Shown: in pieces, positions 1 to 11,600 of the stretch
Position numbering within the stretch: position 1 is the stretch's first letter
How the letters are laid out: every line of letters begins with the position of its first letter
Assembly: GCF_018139145.2 (NCBI RefSeq)
Contig: NC_059477.1
Location: 13,503,522-13,567,521, forward strand
Source of the DNA: Gymnogyps californianus
Lineage: Eukaryota; Chordata; Aves; Accipitriformes; Cathartidae
Length of the DNA stretch: 64,000 nt
Reading direction: 5' to 3'
Made by a program: the position numbers and the translations under genes
The notes under the pieces: generated by a model
What the model saw: the letters and a program-made list of their open reading frames with translations, nothing else
Told to the model about the DNA's origin: nothing
Databases searched by the model: none

Positions 1-104
1 GGGCGGCGGCATTCGCAGCCTGAACCCTCGTAACTCTGCTGTTTCAGCCAGTGTATTACCTCGGCTTACTCTTGCCTTTTTTTACGCCCGCTACAGATAG
101 CTGC

Positions 105-540
105 ATGCTGCTGCCTGGCACACAGCTAATTCGCCGGCCTCTCCACTGCATCCGTGCTTTGGGCCACCTGCCCTCACGCTCCCTCATGAATCTCGGGGAG
201 CTTGTTTCTGCCCTGAATGACTTTGCATCCCTCTCTCTGGCTGAAAGCTGGGACAATGTGGGGTTGCTGGTGGAACCAAGTCCTCCCCACACTGTGAACA
301 ACCTTTTCCTCACTAATGATCTCACTGAGGAGGTGATGGAAGAGGCAGTGCAGAAGAAGGCAGACCTTATTCTTTCTTACCACCCTCCTATATTCACGCC
401 ACTCAAGCGAGTAACGTGGAAGACCTGGAAGGAACGGCTGGTGGTCCGAGCCCTGGAGCACAGAATTGGGATTTACTCTCCACATACGGCGTACGATGCC
501 ATACCTCATGGAGTCAATAACTGGCTAACAAAGGGACTCG
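105..540 (+). CDS. NIF3L1: NIF3L1 coding exon 1
   Basis: The exon probably begins at 97, after the acceptor ctacag (91-96), with ATG at 105; another possible acceptor is at 46-47. The frame is open upstream, but the codon at 51 is GTG, so ATG 105 is the first real start. It encodes residues 1-145 plus one base. The donor is GT at 541-542. Confidence 0.93.
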
Positions 541-3500
541 GTGAGATTCTGTTAAAAACAAACAAACAAAAAGGTTAAAATTATTCATCAGTGTATGTTA
601 TTTTATGTGGGGACCTTCCCTCATTTTCCTTTCTTCCAGCTTTTACAGGTATGATTTGAGGACTTTTCTTTTTTCTTTTTTTTCCCCCGATATTATTCTA
701 GTACTTCTAAGTACCCTAAACGTATTTTAGGGAATTTATCTTGGTAAGGAATACCAGATACAAACACTAGAGGACATTTTCAGATGCATGACTCTGCTAT
801 TGGATGTGGTCAGAACTGGTGCAGCATATTTATTGTCCATTTTGGTTGCAAAGTTTAGACCGCTGACTTTAAATCACCACCTTTAATTTACAAAGTGCAA
901 AATCTCATTGTTTGCAAAGGACTTAAGGTATCTGAAATTCTTTTATCCTGTATTGTGGCTCATAAATGAAAACAGCTATGTCTTTTCCAGCCTGATTTAC
1001 AAACCAGAAACTATTTTGGTTTTATACAATTCTTAGGAAAAAACGGATGGCATTAAGAATGACAAGTAATACATATCCATCAAATTCTTTGCACTTAAAA
1101 TAGACTGTGCCTAATGGAGACACCAGGGCAAGAAGTCCTCAATTCTGGTCAGGGAAAATAGATTCAAGTACAGAATTTGCATCTTTTTGTTGCATCTCTT
1201 TAGGATATGTGCTAAATCAGTATTAGGATACTTATCCAGCTTTATAAAACAGCAATCTTGTACTTTTTTCTCAGGTGCCTGTACTTCCATCCCACTGCAT
1301 CCATCAACTGCGCCAAGCTATCCAGCTGAGGGCACTCACCGGGTAGAATTCTGTGCAGACAACACTGAGCATCTGGACATGGTGCTGTCCAAAATCAAAG
1401 ACATCCAAGAGATCTCCTGTCTCACAACTCTCCCTGCCAGGTATCTGCTTCACTCTCTAATGTTGTATTATTTCTGGTTTTGAAACAGTAAGTTGCTGGA
1501 ATTGTATTTTACTGTTCCTCTGTGCATTGCTGCTATTTTTTTCAGCAACCGATCTAGAAACTTAAGGAATAATCACCCCTTTCTGATCAATCTATGTTAC
1601 ACTAAATGGTAACAGCAACTCAGTGTAGCATCATGTAGATGAGAGGTGGTAAAGGAGAGTATTAACAGGAAATTTGATGAGGACATTTGAGTTAAATTCC
1701 CATATCTGTTTTCTTCCAAGAGAGTAGACTAGACTAGGCTAGGCTATTACAATGCCTTCTTTTTTCCTTTTTCTGTGGTAGAATAGCCACTGGGATAGAA
1801 TAGCTTTGTTTTATATTAATATGATGCTGAAATTTTATCTAGTTTCTCAGCAAGCACCAAGCATATCTTTCCTCAGGGTTGAAGGTGAGGAGCAAACACG
1901 AGTCAGTTTGAACTGCTCTCAGAAAGCACTGTTGGAGGTGGTGGCATTATTGTCCCAGAACAGCCTTCTTTATCACAAGACCGAGATTCTCGTATTACAA
2001 AAGGTAACAAAATCATGTATTACTTCCAGTGAAGTTATTACTTGTGTGAGCTGAGTGCCCTAAACACTGAAATCCAGTAGTCAGTAGCATGACAGGTTTC
2101 CTATGCTACCCCGTCAGTGCTCTGAAATACTGACCTGTGGGGATTTGAAGCCACGCACATTTTCCAAAACAATGAAAATAGCTGTGTGGACTGTACGAAT
2201 TCTTAAATCAGTTCCAATAGCTAGTGTAGTTAATATGTTACACTTGAGAACATCACATACATATTTTTTCGTAAAGTTCAGAGGCATTCCTGAATGCCCA
2301 ATATACTCATCTTTGTACAGTATGGAAAGCAACGCGAACTTCTGGAGTCAGCTTCCTCATAGTAATTTTAATTTCTTTTCAGCCTCCTCTTCCCCATACT
2401 GGAATGGGACGTCTGTGCACACTGAGCGAGCCAGTCTCCTTGTCAGACGTAATTGAGCGTATCAAAAGCCACCTAAAATTACCCCACGTCCGCTTAGCCA
2501 TGGGAATGGGCAAGACACTAGGTAAACAGGCCTGCAAGTAAGACTGTCCATTAGAACTAGTACTGCAAGAAGATAAGGAGCGTGTGTGAAATACTGCTGC
2601 GTTGGATAGGTGTACTTCCAAGTAGTATGAAGCACTGTTAAAGACAAGAAACAGCATTTTAGAATTTACATGATACAATCACACAGAAAGAATCTGATCT
2701 GTATTTTTAATTGGAAGTTCTATATTATGCTGGCTGTCACTGTGAAGAAGAGACAGCACAAGTTGAATATGAGACATCTTCCTTCATAATTTGTATAATG
2801 ACTAAGATTTTTTTCCTCCCAGGATATCAGACACAAATGTGTACCATTTCATTGTACACTCCCTTTTGTGACTGAATGTTAAATTCCAAAGCACCTTAAA
2901 ATAGTAAGATGCTTTATGGTATCCATGGTAAACATGTAACCATCCATGTTTTGATGAAAGAGAAGTAGTGGCAAAGAAGGTGAACTATCCCAGCTCAAAC
3001 TGGGTCACTAGTAAAACGTGGAGCAAGCATCCTCTTATCCCAGTTAGCTATCCTCATCTCCAAGGAGCACAGCTATTAGAATTTGAGAGCAAATTTGTTG
3101 AGAACTCTTTGTAACTTATGAGACAGAAGTCTTATTAGAAGCCTCTTATACTATCAATTGCACTAAAAAACACCTAAATATTTTGAAGCCTCTCATTATG
3201 GTGTGGGATTGTAGTGGTGTGACTCCACTTAAATCTACAGTAATTACATGGCAACATACTGTAAAACCTTAATAGAATTTGAAAACTTGCTGTCGTGCAT
3301 CCCCTGTCCCTAGTGAATGCAACATATAGAGAGAATTAAATTTCCTGTCACTATCACATATGTAATAGCTTGGAATCAGCAATCATAGCAAACGGCCAAA
3401 TTCTTCATGGCATGGAGCAGCTCTCAGCTTGCATTGAGATTGGCCTTCTGAGAGCTAAAAATTAGGAACCAGCATATCTCAGAGGCAAAATGCTGGCATC

Positions 3501-5108
3501 ATTAGTTGGAAAACTAATGATGGTGGAACATGAGTGTCCTGGAAAGAGTAGCAGCCTATTAAAGGGTTCAGAAACCTAACTAAGTAACACCTCACTAGGA
3601 GAGAACTAGGCAGCAGCCAGCCTCTGTGCTGTAGTTTTCTACAAACTTTCCTACCCCTTGAAGGAAAAAATCTACACATCTATTTGGTACACAGAGAATT
3701 TCGCTGTATTATCAGAGATGTTATAGGCCCGTGACTCTTTCAAACTGACAGATGTGTCTCCTCCTCCAACAAATTTACACTGACCCTAAAATGAAGGTAG
3801 TAGTTATTGTGAAACAAACAATAGCTGACATGAGGGCTGAACACTGGGAAAGGAGTTTAACTCTGGCACCTTGTATCCTGCAGAATCGCCAGTGAAGAAA
3901 GCTGCTCTGTGTGCTGGTTCTGGGAGCAGCGTCCTGAAGGGAACGGAAGCTGACCTCTATCTCACAGGTAAAAGATTATGTTGCTGTTTCGTTATCTTTA
4001 TAAAAACAGTCACTATAAAGAAAAAAGAAAAAAAAAAAAAAAAAGTTGACTGGCTGTTGAAAGATTTGGCCAGAAAGAATTACCTGTTATAATTGAGAAA
4101 CAACCGGTAGTTATTGGAATGATAGAAGAATAACATTAAAGTAGAGATAAAGTGGATCAGATGGCTGTGTGGCACAGTGAAGGTTATTTGAATTAAAACA
4201 GCTATACATGCATTATTTCAACACAAAATCAGTGTTGATTATCGCAGCCTTCAGTGTGTTTCTCCTTTGGCAAGATACAAGGTATTTCCTCAGTTCCCTA
4301 CAGAATTCCCTAATGGAAAATGGAATATAATGTAGTCTACAGAATCTTCCAAAGGAACCCCGTAGTTTATCTGACCAAAGGGACATTATCCTTAGTCCAT
4401 TATCCTCTTTTCCGACAGTGGGACAGCTACTCCCTACAGCTTGCCAACAATGTGAAGGCTGCCTGAGCAAGTTCTTTGTCAAGGCATGTCCCATCTCCCC
4501 CTTATATACAGCCCCGCAGAGCTGACCTTCAAACTTCTTCACAAGGCTTCGCAATTGCTGTCCTCCATCACAGCAACCCACATGACATCCAGACAGTCCA
4601 CTTCCAAACCGCTCTGCGCACTCTTATTTCCTGCCCAAAGTGACAGAATCTACCACTAGTCAAAGAGGGCAAGGAATTTGTGTGGTTTTGTCTCAGTTGT
4701 ATACGGGGGATACCGGCTGAAAGTCCTTCAAGGGACACTAGAGTAGGAGCATTCCATGTTCTTATACTGAGCAGATGGTGTTGCGTTCCCCCTTATGGGC
4801 TATATCCCCTGTTATGTCTTCCCAGCTTCTAGGGAAAGAAGCTTTGCAACCAGCTTGCAAAGAACTGGTTACCTAAAGTGTACTGTTAGTGATCTACATG
4901 GTATTTCTTTCTCAAAATGGCAGGAGAGATGTCCCACCATGACGTTCTGGATGCAGTTGCCAATGGGATAAGTGTTATTCTGTGTGAGCACAGTAACACT
5001 GAGCGAGGCTTCTTGTCAGAGCTGCGTGACATGCTAGCTATCCACCTACAGAACAAAATCAACATAATCGTGTCCGAGAAAGATAGAGATCCCCTCCAGG
5101 TGGCATAG
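105..5108 (+). CDS. NIF3L1: NIF3L1, NIF3-like protein 1 (six coding exons, complete CDS)
   Basis: The CDS joins 105-540, 1275-1440, 1877-2003, 2383-2521, 3884-3967 and 4924-5108. That is 1137 nt, or 378 aa plus TAG; human NIF3L1 is 377 aa. Every junction is GT-AG and in phase. The protein tracks the human one throughout, for example DFASLSLAESWDNVGLLVEP near the N-terminus and CEHSNTERGFL near residues 338-348. NIF3/YbgI-family proteins bind a two-metal centre. Candidate ligands visible here are His93 (SYHPPIF), Asp131 (SPHTAYD), His340 and Glu344 (HSNTE), assigned by analogy with bacterial YbgI. The molecular function is unsettled; mammalian work links it to transcriptional co-regulators, and part of the protein may be mitochondrial. 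Residues 1-27 are Arg-rich with no acidic residue, and Met28 aligns with human Met28, so two start sites are possible. The gene converges on ORC2. Confidence 0.96.
1275..1440 (+). CDS. NIF3L1: NIF3L1 coding exon 2
   Basis: The acceptor tttttctcag ends at 1274 and the donor gtatct starts at 1441. The exon enters in phase 1 and leaves in phase 2. It encodes the ACTSIPLHPSTAPSYPAEG region, matching human ACTSRPIHPSKAPNYPTEG. Confidence 0.94.
1877..2003 (+). CDS. NIF3L1: NIF3L1 coding exon 3
   Basis: The acceptor cctcag ends at 1876 and the donor gtaaca starts at 2004. It encodes GEEQTRVSLNCSQKALLEVV through TEILVLQK and ends in phase 0. Confidence 0.94.
2383..2521 (+). CDS. NIF3L1: NIF3L1 coding exon 4
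   Basis: The acceptor atttcttttcag ends at 2382 and the donor gtaaac starts at 2522. It encodes PPLPHTGMGRLCTLSEPVSL through MGMGKTL, the family's conserved GMGRL segment. Confidence 0.94.
3884..3967 (+). CDS. NIF3L1: NIF3L1 coding exon 5
   Basis: The acceptor tatcctgcag ends at 3883 and the donor gtaaaa starts at 3968. It encodes ALCAGSGSSVLKGTEADLYL, the conserved glycine-rich motif of the NIF3 fold. Confidence 0.94.
4924..5108 (+). CDS. NIF3L1: NIF3L1 coding exon 6 (last)
   Basis: The acceptor aaaatggcag ends at 4923. It encodes GEMSHHDVLDAV, then the metal-ligand segment CEHSNTERGFL, and ends DRDPLQVA with TAG at 5106-5108. Confidence 0.94.
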
Positions 5109-5275
5109 GAAAAAAAAAAATAGGAGTGAGAGAATTCAGTCAAGAGTTTCATGGTATCTTGCACAGACCTATCCAACTGCAAGCTTAATGAAGATGCTCT
5201 GAATCGGTTCAGTACAGAATGATTGTATTATATGTTCCCTCAAAGTTTGGGATATATTTTGTCATCTGTCAGATA

Positions 5276-5281
5276 AATAAA
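5276..5281 (+). terminator. NIF3L1: poly(A) signal AATAAA for NIF3L1
   Basis: AATAAA lies 168 bases after the NIF3L1 stop, giving a short 3'UTR of about 190 nt. It is the first canonical signal downstream of the stop. Confidence 0.7.
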
Positions 5282-5299
5282 TGCTTGTTTTGGGCTACA

Positions 5300-7490
5300 G
5301 AAGGCTGATTTACTCAATTACTGGTCGGCACTTGAATAGATTTACTGTTACTGTGTACTCTTATTAGATATATTTGATAACCATGATACTCAAGGATTGG
5401 TTTGGGTAAAATATAAAAACCTGACTTACTTATCTCCAGTTTTAAGCTTACACTGCAGTTCTATCCTACTGCAGTCATGTCGAATCATGTCAGTACAAGT
5501 CACTGATATTTTAGCTAATAAATCTCCTGATAATAGTTAATGAAAGGGTGTGGATCACCCATTTGCATTAAGAGTTATGCAAATATAGAACACAATTCAG
5601 ATATTTGGTACTAGTATTCAATTGCACAATCTACCATTAATGCAGCTTTAAGGCTTTTTAATAGAGGGACTCTCAATTAAAAAAGCTTTGGAAGGTTAAA
5701 ACTCAATTCCTTAAAAAAGCTGTAAATGAATTCAATGTGCCTTTGTTACTTTCTTTTAAAAACAGTTTCTATAACTATGGCTCTTAATTACAGGATTACT
5801 GAAACTGAACAAGTAGCATTTTCACCACTGATAATGCTTGGTTTTTATTTTTTAAGTTAGGTTTTTTGTTGTGTTTTTAAAAGAAAAAAAATCACCCAGT
5901 TGCATGCTTTACCATCTCTGGATTATGTGCACACCAGAAGAATATTTAAGCAAAAAAATATTTCCATTGCAAATTTATAAAGAACTTGGCACTATCCTTT
6001 TAAGTTTAATAAAACTGGCTCATCAAGCAATGTCTTTACCGCATAATTGCGTATGTCTTGTTCCACTTAAATGTAAGTAAGTGGAAGGAGATGACTCCAG
6101 TATTATCTGAAACTACTGAGGCTATATAAAGGCCATCATTCTTATCAATACCATGAAAACCTCTCAGTAAGCTGAGGAACAGGAAGTGGGAAGAAATTTC
6201 TTCTTTCCCAAGTAAAGGACAAGACTGTAGAAGTGATCCCTCCAAATCCAACAGTTCTGTATTGCTACAGAAGACATTAAAATGCTACTACCTTAGTACA
6301 TACAGAATTCAAAACACAGAAAATTAATGCATAGATGGGGTAATTGTCCAGAAACAGCATGAAATCAGGATAAAATACGTTTAACCCAAAACCCACAGGA
6401 ATTAATTCACAGTAATTTTCTTTAGTTTGCACGCTTGCATTACAGAATCAGCAGCAGCGAAAAACCTGATTCAAACTTAACCTTCTCTTAGCAGGTGTGT
6501 GGAATCTCCTGCGGCCCTCGTCTTGGACTGTAGGGGCATCTGGTAGTCTACCAAAACTGTTAGCAGATAACTCTGAACTCAGGATGATTATAGCACTTCG
6601 TTAAAATAAATTTCACATCTAGAAAACCAGATATAATTGCACTGAAAATGCACCACGGTATCACTATCTGTAAACACATTAGGTGGTGTCTTCCATATGT
6701 ACTCAGAATGTAAATTGCATCTTGAGTTTCATAGGAACTGTGGAGAGAGTCAAAGGACTGCAAAATAGGATGTGGTTGCTGGTTAGCTACAATACTTTAA
6801 GTTCTTCTGAGAACACCTCTCTTCAAGTGGCAGAGGTTTTGTTCTTGAACTCTACACCTAACTTACTTACAGAACTTGGGTAAGACACAATGCCTTGTTC
6901 CCGGTTTTAGTGATTCGGACGGTAGCCTAAGTAGTGATAGGGAGGATCTGATGCATTTTGCAAAGTTTTGGAATTGCAGCCTGTAAAATGCAGATGCAAG
7001 TGCCACCAAAAGAGAATGTTAGTTGGAAAATGTTCTGGGGGAGGAAGCTGGAGAGTACTACTGGCATGTACCAGTTTTCCCCATCAGACTCTCCAGCAAA
7101 GCTAATTAGGTCCTATATTTGAAGAATCAAATTGTCAGTGGGATAAGTAGATACCTTGTGTTTTCAATACAAACAAAAGTCAGGCTGTAAACCTCTGTCT
7201 GTTGCTTCTGTCAGTGAGGGGTAGACCAGGTAACAATATTATTCCATGTGATGTTTTGGTTCTCTGCAAAAGCTATATACTGGTATTAAAAGGCAGGCAA
7301 ACTATTTTTAATTTTATAAGAAACAATATAAAACATTTTTACTAATTAATTTGAAATCTTCTGCACGCTGCATGAGGATATGCACAGATATTTGACATAA
7401 TAATGAAAATGAGGCTTTCACACAACCACCAGAAGGACTTCAATCTTCCTATAACATAAAAAGATTGTGGAAGACAAGACAAACTAATGA
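5300..7490. other. intergenic spacer between convergent NIF3L1 and ORC2
   Basis: This is AT-rich DNA with no ORF resembling a known protein, no recognisable RNA gene and no repeat I can name. The short ORFs here (at 5871-6080, for example) have no coding character. It may hold alternative NIF3L1 3'UTR up to the AATAAA at 7496. Confidence 0.6.
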
Positions 7491-8551
7491 AAATTAATAA
7501 AGTACTTTATTTGATTGATTTGAACTATTACAACATTGAGCTGTAACACAGCTACCAAGTATTAGACATACAGAGTCCCTGAAGTCTGGCTGGCAGACTA
7601 CAGTTGATGGAACCATAGGGCTTACTCCCACATACCTGAGAAAAAAAGTGAAGAAAAGCTGTCAAACTTCAGCAGTCGCCCAACCTCTAAGGGCTTAAAA
7701 AAAGGGAGAGCTTGTAAGTGGCATTTAAGGCCTCCTCCAGGATCAGTGGGCACTCCTGATGTAAAAAATACATATATACAATCAAGCTTTTAAAAAATAA
7801 ACAAAAACACTTCACAGCCTCTTCATATTCCTGGATTGCAACTTGGAAAGTAGATGAAAGCTGGATCCTCTCGCCCTCACCAAGAGGTGATGACTTGAGT
7901 CCATCACAATTTTGATTATCTAAATCTTCTTATAAAAGGATTTGGGTTTGGGGCACGTCCTTCAGTTCTATTGCCAGAATTTAATAAGTTACCCACAGTG
8001 TCTCAAACCCACTAGTATTCTCCATTCCTCATGCAGTCAAGGCAGATCTCTTAGCATTATAGATCTTGGCTGCTTCATACACTGGAAGCTAGTCTTGTCT
8101 AACTGGTAAAGGAGTACTGGAAAGCACTCAGTTGAGAAAAGTTGCACCACTAGTACAAACTAAAGCTCTGACCATCTAGTGATTTGCACTTCCCAAGTAA
8201 ACTGCTCCAATCAAACCCTCGTGTCTGGTGAGGTAGAGAGCAGAAGGCACAATCTTACAGAGTTTGTTTTTCTGGCTGTAAGGTTGGCTGCATAGATGTG
8301 AAGAAGGCATCATCTGAGCTAAGAGACAAAGCAGACAAATCTAACTACAGAGCAAGAGATGCCTTGCTTACAGAAGTCATCATTCCAAACTACCTGAAGT
8401 AGTTGAACAACGAGCATCGTTCATTACAATTACTACATTTCAGTAAGTAGTCCAGCAGCCTTGGGGTTGGAGGGAGAGAGATCTGAGTATAGGCCCCTCT
8501 CCAGCAGCCCTTGAGAGCAATTGCCGTAGACACTTTGAGAACAGAGAGACG
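7490..8551 (-). other. ORC2: ORC2 3'UTR (putative)
   Basis: About 1.05 kb runs from the ORC2 TAA (8552-8554) to the minus-strand AATAAA at 7506-7511. It has no protein-like ORF. The true end needs transcript data. Confidence 0.6.
7496..7511. terminator. palindromic bidirectional poly(A) signal (ORC2 minus strand; possible distal NIF3L1 signal)
   Basis: The 16-bp stretch AATAAAGTACTTTATT is its own reverse complement and gives AATAAA on both strands. On the minus strand it lies about 1.05 kb past the ORC2 stop and is the likely ORC2 poly(A) signal. On the plus strand it could end a long NIF3L1 transcript. Confidence 0.65.
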
Positions 8552-8638
8552 TTATACATCTTCATCCTCTTTCTCTAAGAAGTCGGTCAAGGTACTGTCA
8601 TCTACAGGAATTAATAAGTATTCCACACCATCAGCTCC
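8552..8638 (-). CDS. ORC2: ORC2 coding exon 16 (last)
   Basis: On the minus strand the acceptor is ttctcag. It encodes [20 protein letters not shown] followed by LEKEDEDV and TAA, matching the human C-terminus. Confidence 0.95.
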   Translation of the reverse strand, partial: GADGVEYLLIPVDDSTLTDFLEKEDEDV

Positions 8639-11600
8639 CTGAGAACAGACATGCATACACATTCTGTTAACACCAGTGCACAGTGCAATGCAAGCCACTA
8701 GACAGCACTGCAACGCTAACGTTTATTTGCAGTCTGGGTGAGAGCTGGCCAGCATTCAGGACTACATTGCTAAAAACCGGGAATATTTCACTAGAGCAAC
8801 ACTGGAAAGGCACAAGAAAACTCATATACTGACTGAGAAAAGTCAGTATATGAGAAATCTTCTGGTAGGCTATGCTAGTCTGACACTACACAGCTCCTCA
8901 ACACTGTGTTCCCATACCTAGTACTGCTATACCGCCTCATTATTAGGACTAGCCTGCATTTTTCCCTCGTGCAAATACAGGTAGCTATTGGAAGCAGACT
9001 GAAAGGCTCCAGAGTCCGTTACTTCTCAAGGTCTTCAGGAAGAAGAGACCTGTAGGTGGCTGAGTAGCCAAAGCACACTGCATTTTTACAGCCCCCTATC
9101 CACGTAAAGGGTGTTGACAAATTGGAGGCAGGGAAAGAGCTGCAATTCCAGAATTTCAGCCCTTTGCTAGTTCCTAGGTGCTTCAAACAATACAGCCTCA
9201 CTGTGAGCTGGAGAGTGGTGTCTTAGGGATACCTAGTAGCAAGTAAGCATCTTTTTTGTTTAAAGTGGCTGAATACCCAGAATTATCTTCTTCCCCCAAC
9301 TCACCCGCTTGGTCCGGATGAGCTTGTGGTCCCTGAATTCTGTCAGCTGTGCCCTGAGTGTCAGGTCACTGTTCACAAGGAAAGCCTCCCGACACTGCTG
9401 GTAGAAGTCTTGGAAAGACAGCCCTGGAGACAGAAAAACGTGAGAACAAGAAATTGAAGTGGTAAGATTGTCAGATTTTTCCAGGTCTAACAACACATAT
9501 TATCTCCACCTACAAATCTTGCTTTGGCTTCGACCACAGTGGCTACAGTAACATCAATTCTTTCAAGTATACAGCCAAGCTAGTATTTCAGTAATTAATG
9601 GAAAACAGCTGAATTAACATTCCAGTCACCCTGTTTGCCTAATGGAATTTTAGTAGCACTTTAAACGCACTTCCCAACATGGTTAATCTCTCTTAATTTC
9701 CAACTCCTCTACCTTACTTCCAACTTTCTTTACCATTAACATGTTGTTCATATCCCCAGCAGCACCTGTTAGAAACAGTGACAGAATATTCCACATGTAT
9801 CCTAGAAAGCAGGGACACATCAGAAGTCACTGAGATAGGAGCAGCATGGGAACAGAATCTCCTGTCTTCCCCTGGTCCTTTAAGTGCTAGTTATGCAAAT
9901 TCACATTCTTCCTTTACTTTAATTGTTTAACTCCACAGTCCCCCATGAATGGTCTCAGTCATGTCTAAACATCAAAGCAGACAACAGTAAGAGGAGGTCC
10001 TTCAGAACCAGCCAGTCTATTGATTTCCTGTCAGTCAGACACAGTACCACTAGAAAGACAGTCTACGCCACTGAGTCAACGGTTACAGCACTTCTGTTGC
10101 TGGTGATGTAACCTGCATACCAAAAGCCAGTGCCGCTGTGACTGAGCTGGCATTGGCAACACCCCAAACAGATAAGAAAATGTGGGTACATACCTGGATA
10201 AGATGGGTTGTCCTTATTCTCCAGCTGGTACTGAGCAAGCAGTCTGAATATCCCCCTAAGTGAAAGGAGGAGAAGGGAAAATCAAAAGGAGAAAAAAAAA
10301 CCCAAAACCAAAAAAACCCCACCAAACCCCAAACACCCCACCATTAGAAAACATTAACTGATTTTTCCCTCATGATCAGGACTTTGTGCATGTATCTCGT
10401 CACTGGACAAGGCTTGCTGTCCAAACACTATTCATTTAAAGTAACCAATCAACTGGAACCCAGGTCCTACCATCTTCATCTTGAACACTGTTGTCAGAAA
10501 ACAAGGATTGCCTCCTGCTAGGTGTAGACCAGAGTAACCTAGCAAGGACTGGATCCTCAGCAAGTGCTACTATGAAGTATAACAGTGTCTTACCTGGCAT
10601 TGAGAGTGAGACTGTGCAGGACATGCGTTAGGGAGCTCAAAGCCAAAGATCCAGATTGTTGTACTAAAAGTGAGTTCTCATAAGACGTTTCTTCCACATA
10701 AGGACTAAATGTGGTTGTTTCATACCAAAGCCAGTTGTAAAGGCTTAGCTTTGCCTGATCCCACACTAGACAGAGAGAGAAAAGAAAGCGCAGACAGAAT
10801 TGGGAGATTTAGCTTTTCTAAGGTGTTAAATAAGCAACATTAAAATGTAATTAGTTCTACTGTAGGATTTGTGGAAACAATGTATGCTTGTGAAATTCAC
10901 AGTACATACACCCAGATACTTGCAGTTCAAGCAAGACAAATTCTCTGCAACAAAACGTTTGCACACATCCCTTTTTCATACCAGCTTCATAGATACTGTA
11001 AATCCTTCCAGAGTCAGCAGTGTGCAAAGAATTTCTGGCTGATAAACAATATTGTTTAGATGCAATGACAGACATAACATCTAATCTCCATTTCAGTAAG
11101 TCCCTAAATCAAAGGGTGCCAGAAGCTTGGAGTCTATTTGTATATTATGATCAGTGACTGGTAGTTCTCAGTATCTTTATACAGTTCAACACAGCCACAG
11201 TCCCAATCGGGGCTTCTAGCTGCTACCACCATACATACATCACCAGATCTGTTTTGCACATCAACAGTAATACGTGAGCTTATGAAACATGCTCAGCAGC
11301 CCCAAAGTAGAACGCAGATTCTTCTCTCTTTGCTACAGCAGGCCCAAGGGGACTCACTGAGAGGAGCATTGATGTGATCGATAGAGGCAATGAGGTAAAT
11401 GCTAGGCAGGGAGGATAACTGTGCAAGGATCTGCTGACTTCTTTCTCCTCTCAACATCTGGCTGTCCAGGTTATGAATGAGGACATAGAGCTCTAAAGAT
11501 GAATCTGCAAGGTCAGAAAAAACAGCAGAGAACCAATCAAAGAAACTGCACACAAAGTGGTTTCCCGTTCCCAGTGCAGCCTAGGACAAGTCTCCATATT

